From an uncultured Bacteroidaceae bacterium (GTDB lineage Bacteria > Bacteroidota > Bacteroidia > Bacteroidales > Bacteroidaceae), in NCBI GenBank assembly GCA_905233285.1, contig CAJODY010000015.1, forward strand, positions 1 to 64,000: DNA of 64,000 nucleotides, given 5' to 3'. A model generated the notes under the pieces. That model worked only from the letters and a program-made list of their open reading frames with translations. It was not told where the DNA came from and made no database searches. Both the position numbers and the translations under genes were made by a program. This document shows, piece by piece, positions 42,112-50,301 of the stretch (position 1 is the first letter of the stretch; the number at the start of each line of letters is the position of its first letter).

Positions 42112-42848
42112 AATTCCTTTACTGTTTCTATTCTTTCCTGCATAGGGAGCGTGCAGTCAATCCACGTGATGGGAATATTACGCCTCTCCTCCATGCCTCT
42201 GAACCAAGTCATCTGTCGCTTTGCAAACTGATGTATTGCTATCTCGAGCAGACGAACCATTTCATCATATTCTAATTTACCTAATATATACAATGTCACA
42301 TATTTGTACTCCAATCCGTAACGTATCAGAGCATCAGTGGAAACTCCACTTTCTATCAGCCCACGTATCTCATCAACCATTCCCTCTTCCAGTCTTGCAC
42401 GCAATCGGAGCGAAATCTTTCTGCGTCGTTCCTCCCTGTCAATCTTCAGTCCGATGTTCAGACTGTCCATCTGTGGCAGCTGTCTTCCGTCAAATTCATA
42501 ACCTCGAATCACACTTTCGATATACAACCCTGTACCACCGCACAGTATCGGAGTCTTTCCCCTCGACAATATGTCGGAATAAGCCTCGTGGAAGTCATGC
42601 TGAAACTGATACACGTTGTATCTCGTTCCTGGTTCCGCAATGTCAATCAGGTGATACGGAACCGTCTTGTCACCAACCCTATAGTCTGCCAAGTCCTTAC
42701 CAGTACCTATATCCATTCTGCGATACACCTGACGACTGTCGGCACTGATAATCTCACCATCAATCTGAGCTGCCAACTGTGCAGCAAACGTAGTCTTGCC
42801 GCATGCCGTCGGACCTAATATCGTCAGTATGGGGAGCGGACGCATCAA
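42084..42848 (-). CDS. miaA: tRNA dimethylallyltransferase, shortened
   Basis: 254 residues, against about 300 in homologues. Intact parts: GPTACGKTT P-loop at about 12-20, ISADSRQVYRRMDIGTGK, GTGLYIESV, and the C-terminal YGLEYKYV and AIHQFAKRQMTWFRG. Between RGYEF (residue about 120) and LPQMDSL there should be about 50 more residues including the conserved LHNTTD-type and RAIRAIEI segments of the tRNA-binding insert; here only a short link remains (42478-42500), in frame. The enzyme adds the dimethylallyl group to A37 of tRNAs reading UNN codons; the loss probably affects tRNA binding. A second MiaA elsewhere could compensate. Overlaps the kinase gene and follows the antiporter by 1 nt. 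Confidence 0.85.
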   Translation of the reverse strand: MMRPLPILTILGPTACGKTTFAAQLAAQIDGEIISADSRQVYRRMDIGTGKDLADYRVGDKTVPYHLIDIAEPGTRYNVYQFQHDFHEAYSDILSRGKTPILCGGTGLYIESVIRGYEFDGRQLPQMDSLNIGLKIDREERRRKISLRLRARLEEGMVDEIRGLIESGVSTDALIRYGLEYKYVTLYILGKLEYDEMVRLLEIAIHQFAKRQMTWFRGMEERRNIPITWIDCTLPMQERIETVKELWQKQIVGE

Positions 42849-42849
42849 A

Positions 42850-44232
42850 TCAGTGTGTTAGCCAGAATACTACCATTCCTACAATCCATGCACATAGTAC
42901 ACGCCACGAGTAATGTTTCAGCATCCACCTGAACTTCATGTTCTCCACCTGCAATACAGCCTGACCAGCCAATGTAGATATGAAGAACAGACTGCCACCC
43001 ATAGCACAAGAGTATGACAAGAGTTGCCAGTAAGCACCATCGACTACAAAATCTGACGGAACCTCTGTGTAGGACACAAGCGGGAACATATTCATACCAG
43101 TCATCATGACAGGCACGTTATCCAGCAGACTCGAAATCAGTCCTGTTATTGCTCCATATATATAAATATTGTGGAAACTGTCTTCCAACTGACCACCAAT
43201 CCAACCCAGAGCTCCACATTCAGTCAAGGCACCGATGCAGAGAGAGATGCCAAGGAAGTAGAGAATCATCCTTATACCTATGAGTTCTGTATTTCTGAAA
43301 TAGTGTCTCTGAACAAACAGCACATTTCCGTTTCTTTCCAGATTACACAATCCCTCTATTATCCACATCAGAGCAAGCACACACAGTGCTCCAAGGAACG
43401 GAGGAAGTTTAGTAATGAAGTGGAACGTCGGAATAAACCACAAGCCACCGATGCCTACAATCAGCAGCAGTATCTTCTGCCACCATGCAAGATACGAATC
43501 GTCGCCTGAATATTTATTGAATCTTGAAACTACCTCTACCCTGCCCTGAAGTCTGCGGCTCATCAGCAGGTTAAACACGCAAAGACTGCTTACCGCAGGC
43601 AAAAACAATCCAGCATAATAATTTGTAGGAGTCACATATCCTCGAACCCACAGCATAAGTGAAGTCATGTCACCAATTACCGAGAAACAGCCGCCAAGCA
43701 TAGCTGACACCAGAATCACACTTCCATAGACAATACGCTGTGAATGTGAACTGACAATCTGTGCCACAATACCCATCATCAGTACCACCGTGGTCAGGTT
43801 ATCGACATTGGCAGAGATAGCAAACGTGAGCAGCGACAGAATCCACAGGAAACGCCGGCTACTGCGCATACGCAGCCAATTCACAAGCGAATCGAACACA
43901 CCATTGTTGTGCAATACCTCCACAATCGTATTCGTAGCGATGAGGAACAAAATCACAGAACATGCCTCCTCGACATATCTCACCATGATATTCTCTGCTA
44001 CGAAGAACTTCACCGAATCAGTGCTCGACGTAGTACCGGAGAGAAAGAAACTATACTCTTCCGGATGAACCAGACGGATATAATTCCCCGCATTCAGCAT
44101 GTAAACCACCCAAACAACAACGCCGCAACACATGGCTACGGCGGCTCTGTTCAGGTGATTAATCTTCTCCGTACTCATCACAAGCAGCGCAAACACAAGT
44201 AAGGCTACAATGAATAAAGTAGTAATTAACAT
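42850..44232 (-). CDS. nhaD: NhaD-type Na+/H+ antiporter
   Basis: 460 residues from the ATG at 44232. The longer frame to 44358 was rejected because it runs through the tRNA-Gly gene. About 11-12 hydrophobic helices; the ion-transporter-superfamily motifs SANVDNLTTVVLMMG near residue 145 and SSLLDNVPVMMTGM near 355 match NhaD. It should exchange Na+ for H+ at the inner membrane, in keeping with the other sodium-linked systems in the window. It shares an operon with miaA and the kinase gene. Confidence 0.85.
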   Translation of the reverse strand: MLITTLFIVALLVFALLVMSTEKINHLNRAAVAMCCGVVVWVVYMLNAGNYIRLVHPEEYSFFLSGTTSSTDSVKFFVAENIMVRYVEEACSVILFLIATNTIVEVLHNNGVFDSLVNWLRMRSSRRFLWILSLLTFAISANVDNLTTVVLMMGIVAQIVSSHSQRIVYGSVILVSAMLGGCFSVIGDMTSLMLWVRGYVTPTNYYAGLFLPAVSSLCVFNLLMSRRLQGRVEVVSRFNKYSGDDSYLAWWQKILLLIVGIGGLWFIPTFHFITKLPPFLGALCVLALMWIIEGLCNLERNGNVLFVQRHYFRNTELIGIRMILYFLGISLCIGALTECGALGWIGGQLEDSFHNIYIYGAITGLISSLLDNVPVMMTGMNMFPLVSYTEVPSDFVVDGAYWQLLSYSCAMGGSLFFISTLAGQAVLQVENMKFRWMLKHYSWRVLCAWIVGMVVFWLTH

Positions 44233-44255
44233 GACGTAGTATAAAAAAGATAAGA

Positions 44256-44327
44256 GCGATAGACGGGACTCGAACCCGCGACCCTCGGCTTGGGAAGCCA
44301 ATGCTCTACCAACTGAGCCACTATCGC
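44256..44327 (-). tRNA. tRNA-Gly, anticodon CCC
   Basis: 72 nt. On the minus strand the acceptor stem GCGATAG/CTATCGC, D-arm GCTCAGTTGGTAGAGC, anticodon arm TTGGC-TTCCCAA-GCCGA (anticodon CCC) and T-arm GCGGGTTCGAGTCCCGT all pair. CCA is not encoded. It lies just upstream of the antiporter gene and may be cotranscribed with it. Confidence 0.95.
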
Positions 44328-44399
44328 AAACAAATACGAGTCCGACCTTGCAATACATTTAACCAAAAATTCATAACTTTGCCCTAAACTTTCAACTTT

Positions 44400-44495
44400 C
44401 GAAAGAAGTCTTTAACCTTTAACCCGTAAGCTGTAAACTGTAAGCAGTAAGCTATAAAGTCTTTAACCATTAACCCTTAACCCTTAACCATTATA
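44400..44495. repeat. Low-complexity TTAACCC-like run before recF
   Basis: Repeats such as TTTAACCTTTAACCC, TAAGCTGTAAACTGTAAGCA and TTAACCCTTAACCCTTAACC immediately precede the recF GTG. Non-coding; the same family of simple sequences as at 34465-34560. No separate recF promoter is recognisable within it. Confidence 0.55.
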
Positions 44496-44497
44496 AA

Positions 44498-45589
44498 GTG
44501 ATACTACAACATCTCACAATACTCAACTACCGTAACATCGCAGCAGCCGAACTCGACTTCTCAGCCAAGATAAACTGTTTCGTAGGCAGCAACGGAGAAG
44601 GCAAGACCAACGTCCTCGATGCCATCCACTTCCTTTCCTTTGCCAAAAGCACCGCATGCAGCATCGACTCTCAGAATATCCGACACGGTGAAGAAGTCAT
44701 GATGGTACAAGGTATCTACGACCTCAACGGCTCCGTAGAAGAGATATCGTGCGGAATGAAACTGCAACAGAAAAAACACGTAAAGCGCAACAAGAAAGAA
44801 TACAAGCGGCTCTCCGAACATATCGGACTCCTGCCTCTCATACTCGTATCACCCTCCGACAACGAACTTATCCTCGGAGGCAGCGACCAACGTCGTCGCT
44901 TCATGGACCTTGTCATCTCGCAATACGACAACACTTATATTAACGCTCTATTAGCTTACAATAAAGCATTGACAGAGCGCAATGCCATGCTGCGTGCCGA
45001 AGCCGAACCCAATCCCGACGTCATCAGCATATACGAAGAGATGATGGCACGCCACGGAGAACAAATATACAAGAAACGCACGCAATTCATTGCCGAATTC
45101 ACACCCATATTCCAGACTTTCCACAACGCTATCACAGGCAACAAGGAAACCGTCAGCATCAACTATATCAGTCACGGACAACGAGGTGACCTGCTCGATG
45201 TCATACAGCGCGACCGAGCCAAAGACCGAATCATGGGCTACTCCCTCCACGGCATACATAAAGACGAACTCGAAATGCAACTCGCTGGCTATCCACTCAA
45301 GCGCGAAGGGTCACAGGGACAAAACAAATCCTATCTCATTGCTCTAAAACTCGCGCAGTTCGATTTTCTCAAACGTACAGGCAGCCGTACCACACCCATC
45401 ATCCTGCTCGATGACATCTTCGACAAACTTGACGCCACACGTGTAGAAAACATCGTAAACCTGATGACCCAACCCGAATTCGGACAGATATTCATCACCG
45501 ATACCAACCGCGAAAACCTCGACAAAATACTTGCCCGTACCAACGGCGATTATCGAATCTTCCACGTCTCAGGCGGAAACATCTCATAA
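44498..45589 (+). CDS. recF: DNA replication/repair protein RecF
   Basis: 363 residues with a GTG start (no ATG fits). Walker A GSNGEGKTN at residues 30-38, the signature GSDQRRRFMDL near 127, SQGQNKSYLIALKL near 270 and Walker B TPIILLDDIFDKLD near 306. RecF is an SMC-like ATPase that loads RecA at gapped DNA with RecO and RecR. The DUF721 gene begins 4 nt after its stop, a common Bacteroidetes pairing. Confidence 0.94.
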   Translation: MILQHLTILNYRNIAAAELDFSAKINCFVGSNGEGKTNVLDAIHFLSFAKSTACSIDSQNIRHGEEVMMVQGIYDLNGSVEEISCGMKLQQKKHVKRNKKEYKRLSEHIGLLPLILVSPSDNELILGGSDQRRRFMDLVISQYDNTYINALLAYNKALTERNAMLRAEAEPNPDVISIYEEMMARHGEQIYKKRTQFIAEFTPIFQTFHNAITGNKETVSINYISHGQRGDLLDVIQRDRAKDRIMGYSLHGIHKDELEMQLAGYPLKREGSQGQNKSYLIALKLAQFDFLKRTGSRTTPIILLDDIFDKLDATRVENIVNLMTQPEFGQIFITDTNRENLDKILARTNGDYRIFHVSGGNIS

Positions 45590-45593
45590 TTCC

Positions 45594-45884
45594 ATGCGTA
45601 AAAGCAACACAGAACATATCGGAACCGTCCTTCAGCACTTCCTCCGCGAGGAAGGGCTCGAAACACCCTATAACCAGTTTCGACTCATCAAAGCCCTCGA
45701 AGAAGTCCTCGGACACGGTATCTCCCGATACATCGGTAACGCCTTCATCCGCAACCAGACCCTCAACGTCGAAATCAAATCACCGATTCTGCGTCAGGAA
45801 CTCACCATGCGTCGCACCAAACTCGTTCGAAACCTTAACGCCCAAGTCGGTACCCAGGTAATAACCGACATCCATTTCTATTGA
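45594..45884 (+). CDS. DUF721 (DciA-like) protein
   Basis: 96 residues from the ATG at 45594; a longer frame from 45531 would overlap recF. It is a short alpha-beta protein typical of DUF721, with LVRNLNAQVGTQVITDIHFY-like C-terminal residues. DciA proteins load the replicative helicase in many bacteria; in Bacteroidetes this is plausible but not shown. Cotranscribed with recF. Confidence 0.8.
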   Translation: MRKSNTEHIGTVLQHFLREEGLETPYNQFRLIKALEEVLGHGISRYIGNAFIRNQTLNVEIKSPILRQELTMRRTKLVRNLNAQVGTQVITDIHFY

Positions 45885-45982
45885 TTTAGTTTTCAGAAAC
45901 AGCGTCGCGTCAATTCACGGCAGGCACATGGTAGAACCGGTGTTTTTTAACGATAGCTATTGCATGGTTTCTTTTTAGTTTG

Positions 45983-45990
45983 TATATTTG
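45983..45990 (+). promoter_or_regulatory. -7 box of the aminopeptidase P gene
   Basis: TATATTTG, matching TAnnTTTG, 28 nt before the ATG at 46019. It supports that start over the upstream ATG at 45980, which would overlap the promoter. Confidence 0.5.
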
Positions 45991-46018
45991 CAACGTAAAA
46001 CACAAAAGCGAAACTAAT

Positions 46019-47407
46019 ATGTTTGAAAAACAGATTTACATTGAGAGAAGAAATGTCTTGAAGCAGAGTGTCGGCTCAGGACTTATCATTCTGATGGGGC
46101 ATAATGAGGCTCCTTGCAATTACCCGGGAAATACGTACAAGTTCCGACAGGATTCCTGTTTCCTGTATTACATCGGTCTGAAGCGCGACGCGCTGGCTGC
46201 AGTCATTGACGTGGACAACGACTGGGAATGTGTGTTCGGAGATGACATCAGCGTGGATACAATGGTATGGACAGGTGTGGTGCCGACGGTCAGCGAACTG
46301 GCAGCCACAACTGGAATCAGCCACTCGGCTCCGATGAGCGAACTGAAGAATGTCATCGATGCTGCACGCAAGAAGGGACAGGAGATTCACTATACTCCGC
46401 AGTGCCGCTACGACCTGAAGGTGCAACTGGCTGACCTCATGGGGCTGCACCCGCTGGAGGTGGACGGCAAGGCAAGCGTGAAGCTTATAAAGTCGATTGT
46501 GGCTCAGCGCACGGTGAAGGCTCCGGAGGAGATTGCAGAACTGAAGAAGGCTGGAGAAATCGGCTACGAGATGCACATGACGGCTATGAGGGAATGTCGC
46601 GAGGGTGTGACAGAGACTTGTATCGCCGGTAAGGTGGACGGTGTGGCGCACTCGATGGGTGCCATGAATTCGTTCCCAACTATCCTGACTATGCACGGCG
46701 AGATTATGCACGGTATGCCGAAGAACGTGCCGCTGCAGGCCGGAAGGCTGATGCTGTGCGATGCCGGTGGTGAGACTTTCGAGCATTACTGCTCCGACCA
46801 TACACGTACTACTCCGGTGTCGAGAAAGTTCACGGAGCAGCAGAGGGAAATCTACCGCATCGTGGAGACGGCTCACGACTGGATTATAGAGCATGCGAAG
46901 ATTGACGTGATGTGGAAGGATATGCAGATTGGTGCCTGCAAGGTGATTACACAGCATCTGAAGGATATGGGTATCATGAAGGGCAATGTGGATGACGCCG
47001 TATATTCAGGTGCTCATGCTGCGTTCCTGCCCTGCGGTATAGGTCACCACATGGGACTGGACGTGCACGATCTGGAGGGTCTGGGACAGAAGTATGTGGG
47101 ATTTGACGATGAGCATCCGCAGTCGAAGCAGTTCGGTATGAAGTATCTCCGCTACGGCATCGAACTGAAGAAGAACTTCATCATGACGGTAGAACCGGGT
47201 GTGTATTTCATCAACCACCTGCTCGACGACTGGAGAGCGAAGGGACTGCACAAAGATTTCATCAACTACGAGGCTTGCGATAAGTATCGCGACTTCGGAG
47301 GTATACGTATCGAGAACGATGTCATCATCACGGAGAAGGGTGCCGAGTTCTATTGCGACAAGATTGCACCTTACCACCTGAAGGACATGGAAGAGTTTTT
47401 GGGTTAG
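46019..47407 (+). CDS. Xaa-Pro aminopeptidase (M24B)
   Basis: 462 residues from the ATG at 46019. An N-terminal creatinase-like domain (ERRNVLKQSVGSGLIILMG, NYPGNTYKFRQDSCFLYY) and a pita-bread catalytic domain with the metal ligands in LCDAGGE, CSDHTRTTP, CGIGHHMGLDVHD, TVEPGVYF and GGIRIENDV. It removes N-terminal residues ahead of proline; dinuclear metal enzyme, cytoplasmic (no signal). Monocistronic with its own promoter. Confidence 0.92.
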   Translation: MFEKQIYIERRNVLKQSVGSGLIILMGHNEAPCNYPGNTYKFRQDSCFLYYIGLKRDALAAVIDVDNDWECVFGDDISVDTMVWTGVVPTVSELAATTGISHSAPMSELKNVIDAARKKGQEIHYTPQCRYDLKVQLADLMGLHPLEVDGKASVKLIKSIVAQRTVKAPEEIAELKKAGEIGYEMHMTAMRECREGVTETCIAGKVDGVAHSMGAMNSFPTILTMHGEIMHGMPKNVPLQAGRLMLCDAGGETFEHYCSDHTRTTPVSRKFTEQQREIYRIVETAHDWIIEHAKIDVMWKDMQIGACKVITQHLKDMGIMKGNVDDAVYSGAHAAFLPCGIGHHMGLDVHDLEGLGQKYVGFDDEHPQSKQFGMKYLRYGIELKKNFIMTVEPGVYFINHLLDDWRAKGLHKDFINYEACDKYRDFGGIRIENDVIITEKGAEFYCDKIAPYHLKDMEEFLG

Positions 47408-47476
47408 CTTACGGGTTACAGCTTACCGCTTAAAGTAAATGGTAAATGACATTACACATTATTAATATATAAGGAC

Positions 47477-48685
47477 ATGACGAAATATCTATTGTTATCT
47501 GCTCTGATTTCGTTGGCGGCTATGCCTGTGATGGCAGAGGACGACAGCGAGAAGAAGGAGGAGGAAGAGGGTTTCACGTTTACGGTAGTGAAGGAAAATC
47601 CCATCACAAGTACGAAGAACCAGAACCGCTCGGGTACGTGCTGGGCTTATTCGTCGCTCGGATTTTTCGAGGCTGAACTGCTGCGCCTGGGTAAGGGCGA
47701 GGTGGACCTGAGCGAGGCTTATCTGACCCACAAGACATACGAGGACCGCGCAAAGGCTTCGGTACGCATGCACGGAGACATCAGTTTTACGCAGGGCGGT
47801 GCGTTCTACGACTGCGTATATTGCATGAAGCATTACGGAATGATGCCTGAGTCGGCTATGCCGGAACCGGGTACGCTCTACGGTGACACGCTGCCTAACT
47901 TCAGCGAGTTTTTCGCTATGCTGGAGCCACAGGTGAATGCCATAGCAAAGAGCGAGATGAAGAAGCTGTCGCCGATATGGTTCAAGTCAATAAACTCGAC
48001 GCTGGACAACTACATCGGTGAGGTACCTGCCGAATTTACTTACGAGGGCAAGAAATATACGGCGCAGTCGTATATGGAGTCGCTGGGACTGAAGATTGAC
48101 GACTATGTGAGTCTGACTTCGTTCACCCACCACCCTTTCTACGACAAGTTCATAATCGAGGTGCAGGACAACTGGCGATGGGGTCAGTCGTACAATATTC
48201 CGCTCGACGAGCTGATGGAGACCATCAAGTATGCCGTTGAGAACGGATACACTATGGCATGGGCTTCGGACGTGAGCGAACTGGGATTCTCGCGCGAAGG
48301 TATTGCTGTATGTCCCGACTTAGACAAGGTGAAGGAGACGAGCGGCTCGGACTATGAGCACTGGTTCGGCAAGGCAAAGACTACGGACGACAAGCGCAAG
48401 GCTTATACTGCACGTCCGCTGCCTGAGATTGAGGTGACTCAGGAGAAGCGCCAAGAAGGTTATGACAACTGGGAAACTACAGACGACCACGGAATGATGA
48501 TCTATGGCATTGCAAAGGACCAGAACGGCAAGCCTTACTATATGGTGAAGAACTCGTGGGGTACAAAGTATAAGTATAAGGGCGTGTGGTACGCTTCGGA
48601 GGCTTTCGTGGCTTACAAGACTATCAATATTCTGCTGCACAGAAATGCCATTCCTAAGCATATCGCAAAGAAATTAAAGCTGTAG
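47477..48685 (+). CDS. Exported C1-family cysteine peptidase (bleomycin hydrolase/PepC-like)
   Basis: 402 residues. Signal peptide MTKYLLLSALISLAAMPVMA. The papain-like active site is complete: Q49 and C55 in QNRSGTCWAYSS, H338 in DDHGMMIYG and N359 in VKNSWGT. Sequence between follows PepC/bleomycin hydrolase (SVRMHGD, FTQGGAFYD). It acts as an aminopeptidase or oligopeptidase in the periplasm or outside, fitting peptide use by a gut or oral anaerobe. The gap from the previous gene (47408-47476) holds only simple repeats. Confidence 0.9.
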   Translation: MTKYLLLSALISLAAMPVMAEDDSEKKEEEEGFTFTVVKENPITSTKNQNRSGTCWAYSSLGFFEAELLRLGKGEVDLSEAYLTHKTYEDRAKASVRMHGDISFTQGGAFYDCVYCMKHYGMMPESAMPEPGTLYGDTLPNFSEFFAMLEPQVNAIAKSEMKKLSPIWFKSINSTLDNYIGEVPAEFTYEGKKYTAQSYMESLGLKIDDYVSLTSFTHHPFYDKFIIEVQDNWRWGQSYNIPLDELMETIKYAVENGYTMAWASDVSELGFSREGIAVCPDLDKVKETSGSDYEHWFGKAKTTDDKRKAYTARPLPEIEVTQEKRQEGYDNWETTDDHGMMIYGIAKDQNGKPYYMVKNSWGTKYKYKGVWYASEAFVAYKTINILLHRNAIPKHIAKKLKL

Positions 48686-48718
48686 TGCACAATTTTTTGA
48701 ATTTTTTTTCGTTGAAAA

Positions 48719-48750
48719 TTTGGTCATAAAAAATAGTTTGCATACTTTTG
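48719..48750 (+). promoter_or_regulatory. Complete promoter of the small tail-only protein
   Basis: TTTG at 48719-48722, a 20-bp spacer, TACTTTTG at 48743-48750; 20 nt before the ATG at 48771. Confidence 0.65.
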
Positions 48751-48770
48751 CATCGTAAACTATGCTTACT

Positions 48771-49112
48771 ATGAAGAAATCTCTACTTAAATCGACCTTT
48801 ATAACACTGCTTTTATCGCTCTGCTCCCCTATCGCAATGGCTGCAGACTTCAGCGCAGATGCGTTTGCTGAACCAGACGCTGTAGAAAGCGAGATGAACG
48901 AAGTGCAGATAATCGTTCACGGAGGCAATACCGTTCAGGTGAAGAATGCCGAGGGACAGATAATCGAAGTATATAGCATCACCGGAGCACAGGTTATGGC
49001 TGTGAAGGTGGATAGCAACTCGAAGGTGTATGAAATTACCACCCTGCAGAAAGGCTGCTACATCGTGAAGGTGGGCAAGGTAACACGCAAGATATTCATC
49101 AAGGACTATTAA
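48771..49112 (+). CDS. Small secreted protein: signal peptide plus sorting-like tail
   Basis: 113 residues from the ATG at 48771 (an ATG at 48762 adds three residues). Signal peptide MKKSLLKSTFITLLLSLC...AMAA, an acidic linker of about 20 residues, then a domain of about 70 residues (IIVHGGNTVQVKNAEGQ, VYSITGAQVMAVK, GCYIVKVGKVTRKIFIK) that is the pattern of type IX C-terminal sorting domains. The same tail type ends the BspA-like protein at 9566-10498. There is no cargo domain, so it is an exported tail on its own. It could be a surface protein in itself or the remnant of a larger gene. It has its own full promoter and terminator. Confidence 0.75.
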   Translation: MKKSLLKSTFITLLLSLCSPIAMAADFSADAFAEPDAVESEMNEVQIIVHGGNTVQVKNAEGQIIEVYSITGAQVMAVKVDSNSKVYEITTLQKGCYIVKVGKVTRKIFIKDY

Positions 49113-49150
49113 TCCAAGATCGAGTTCATACGAAAAATAATAAATGAGGT

Positions 49151-49184
49151 AATCCGGGTATGTAAAAGATGCTCGGATTTTTTT
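49151..49184 (+). terminator. Terminator of the tail-only gene
   Basis: AATCCGGG (49151-49158) pairs with CTCGGATT (49172-49179, one GU pair), followed by a T run. Confidence 0.75.
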
Positions 49185-49245
49185 GTCCCCTATTTTAAAC
49201 CTTTGAATTTCCAATCAGTCATACAATCAAACAACTTCCGGAAAG

Positions 49246-49812
49246 ATGAGCAAATATGATGAAACAGAAATAATACAACTACTGCACAATGAGGCAACGA
49301 AGCGGAGAGCTTTTGCCGAAGTTGTGAATCATTACAGCAGGACATTGTATTGGCAAATCCGGCATATAGTTATGAACCATGATGATGCAGACGACGTGTT
49401 GCAGAACACTTTTCTGAAAGCATGGAGGAGCATAGACGGATTTGAAGGGAACGCACAACTCTCGACCTGGCTCTACAGAATAGCATACAACGAAAGCATG
49501 ACGCTGCTAAACCAGAAGAAGGAGACGTTCTCGATAGACGAAGGAGGTGACGACGATGATGATGGCGGAGGAACGGCAATGCAGATTGAAAGTGACGAAT
49601 ATATTGACGGCGACAAAACACAGATGATGCTGCAGGAGGCTTTGACGATGTTGCCCGCAAAACAAAAGGCTGTGTTCACGATGAAGTATTTCAATGACAT
49701 GAAATATGAGGAGATTGCAGAAGTGACAGGAACATCGGTCGGAGCACTGAAGGCCTCATACCACATAGCGGTGGAGAAAATTACAAAGTATATAAAGGAA
49801 CGTACAATATAA
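49246..49812 (+). CDS. ECF-type RNA polymerase sigma factor
   Basis: 188 residues. Region 2 (HDDADDVLQNTFLKAWRSI near 44-62) and region 4 (LPAKQKAVFTMKYFNDMKYEEIAEV near 138-162, then TSVGALKASYHIAVEKI) are clear. An acidic Asp/Gly-rich insert (DDDDDGG near 103) lies between them, longer than usual. It directs RNA polymerase to a small regulon. The next gene, 14 nt on, is likely its membrane partner, so the three genes to 50829 form an envelope-response cluster. Confidence 0.9.
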   Translation: MSKYDETEIIQLLHNEATKRRAFAEVVNHYSRTLYWQIRHIVMNHDDADDVLQNTFLKAWRSIDGFEGNAQLSTWLYRIAYNESMTLLNQKKETFSIDEGGDDDDDGGGTAMQIESDEYIDGDKTQMMLQEALTMLPAKQKAVFTMKYFNDMKYEEIAEVTGTSVGALKASYHIAVEKITKYIKERTI

Positions 49813-49826
49813 AACTTATCGGAATT

Positions 49827-50234
49827 ATGAATAAGAACATGAACATAGACAACGACGACAGAATGCTGAAGGAACTGGGCTTGACAAAGGAGAGTCCGAT
49901 GAAGGTTCCCGAGGGGTATTTCGACAATCTGTCCAGTCGCATAATGGACAGGATTGCAGAGGAAGAGGAGCAAGGCGAAAAGACTGCAACGGTCGTAAGC
50001 ATGAACAGAGGCGGCACCTCGATATGGAAGTATGCAGTGAGATGGACTGTGGCAGCTGCGGCCTGCGTGGCTCTGGTATTCCTGGGGGTAAATTACTACG
50101 AGGACAAGACTGACGCACTGGCTCAGAGCGATACAATGACAGAAGAGTATGACGACGAATACGGAGAGGACATGATGTCGTACTCGATGATGGACGAGCA
50201 GGATGTGTATTGCTATCTGGCAGGAATTGAGTGA
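49827..50234 (+). CDS. Putative single-pass membrane anti-sigma or partner protein
   Basis: 135 residues with one central hydrophobic segment (WTVAAAACVALVFLGV near 68-84), an N-terminal cytoplasmic part of about 60 residues with VPEGYFDNLSSRIMDRI, and an acidic C-terminus. The position right after an ECF gene and the topology suggest an anti-sigma factor, though no zinc-binding HxxxCxxC motif is present. VPEGYF-type proteins next to ECF sigma factors are common in Bacteroidales. Confidence 0.7.
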   Translation: MNKNMNIDNDDRMLKELGLTKESPMKVPEGYFDNLSSRIMDRIAEEEEQGEKTATVVSMNRGGTSIWKYAVRWTVAAAACVALVFLGVNYYEDKTDALAQSDTMTEEYDDEYGEDMMSYSMMDEQDVYCYLAGIE

Positions 50235-50301
50235 GTATTTTGTTTACAGTTTACTGTTTAGAGTTTAGAGTTTATAGTTGAAAGTTTAAAAGATAAAAGT
50301 T

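Noticed and set aside
44233-44358. N-terminal extension of the antiporter ORF
   Set aside because: It runs through the tRNA-Gly gene; the ATG at 44232 begins a normal membrane protein.
45980-46018. Earlier start for the aminopeptidase P gene
   Set aside because: It would overlap the -7 box at 45983-45990.
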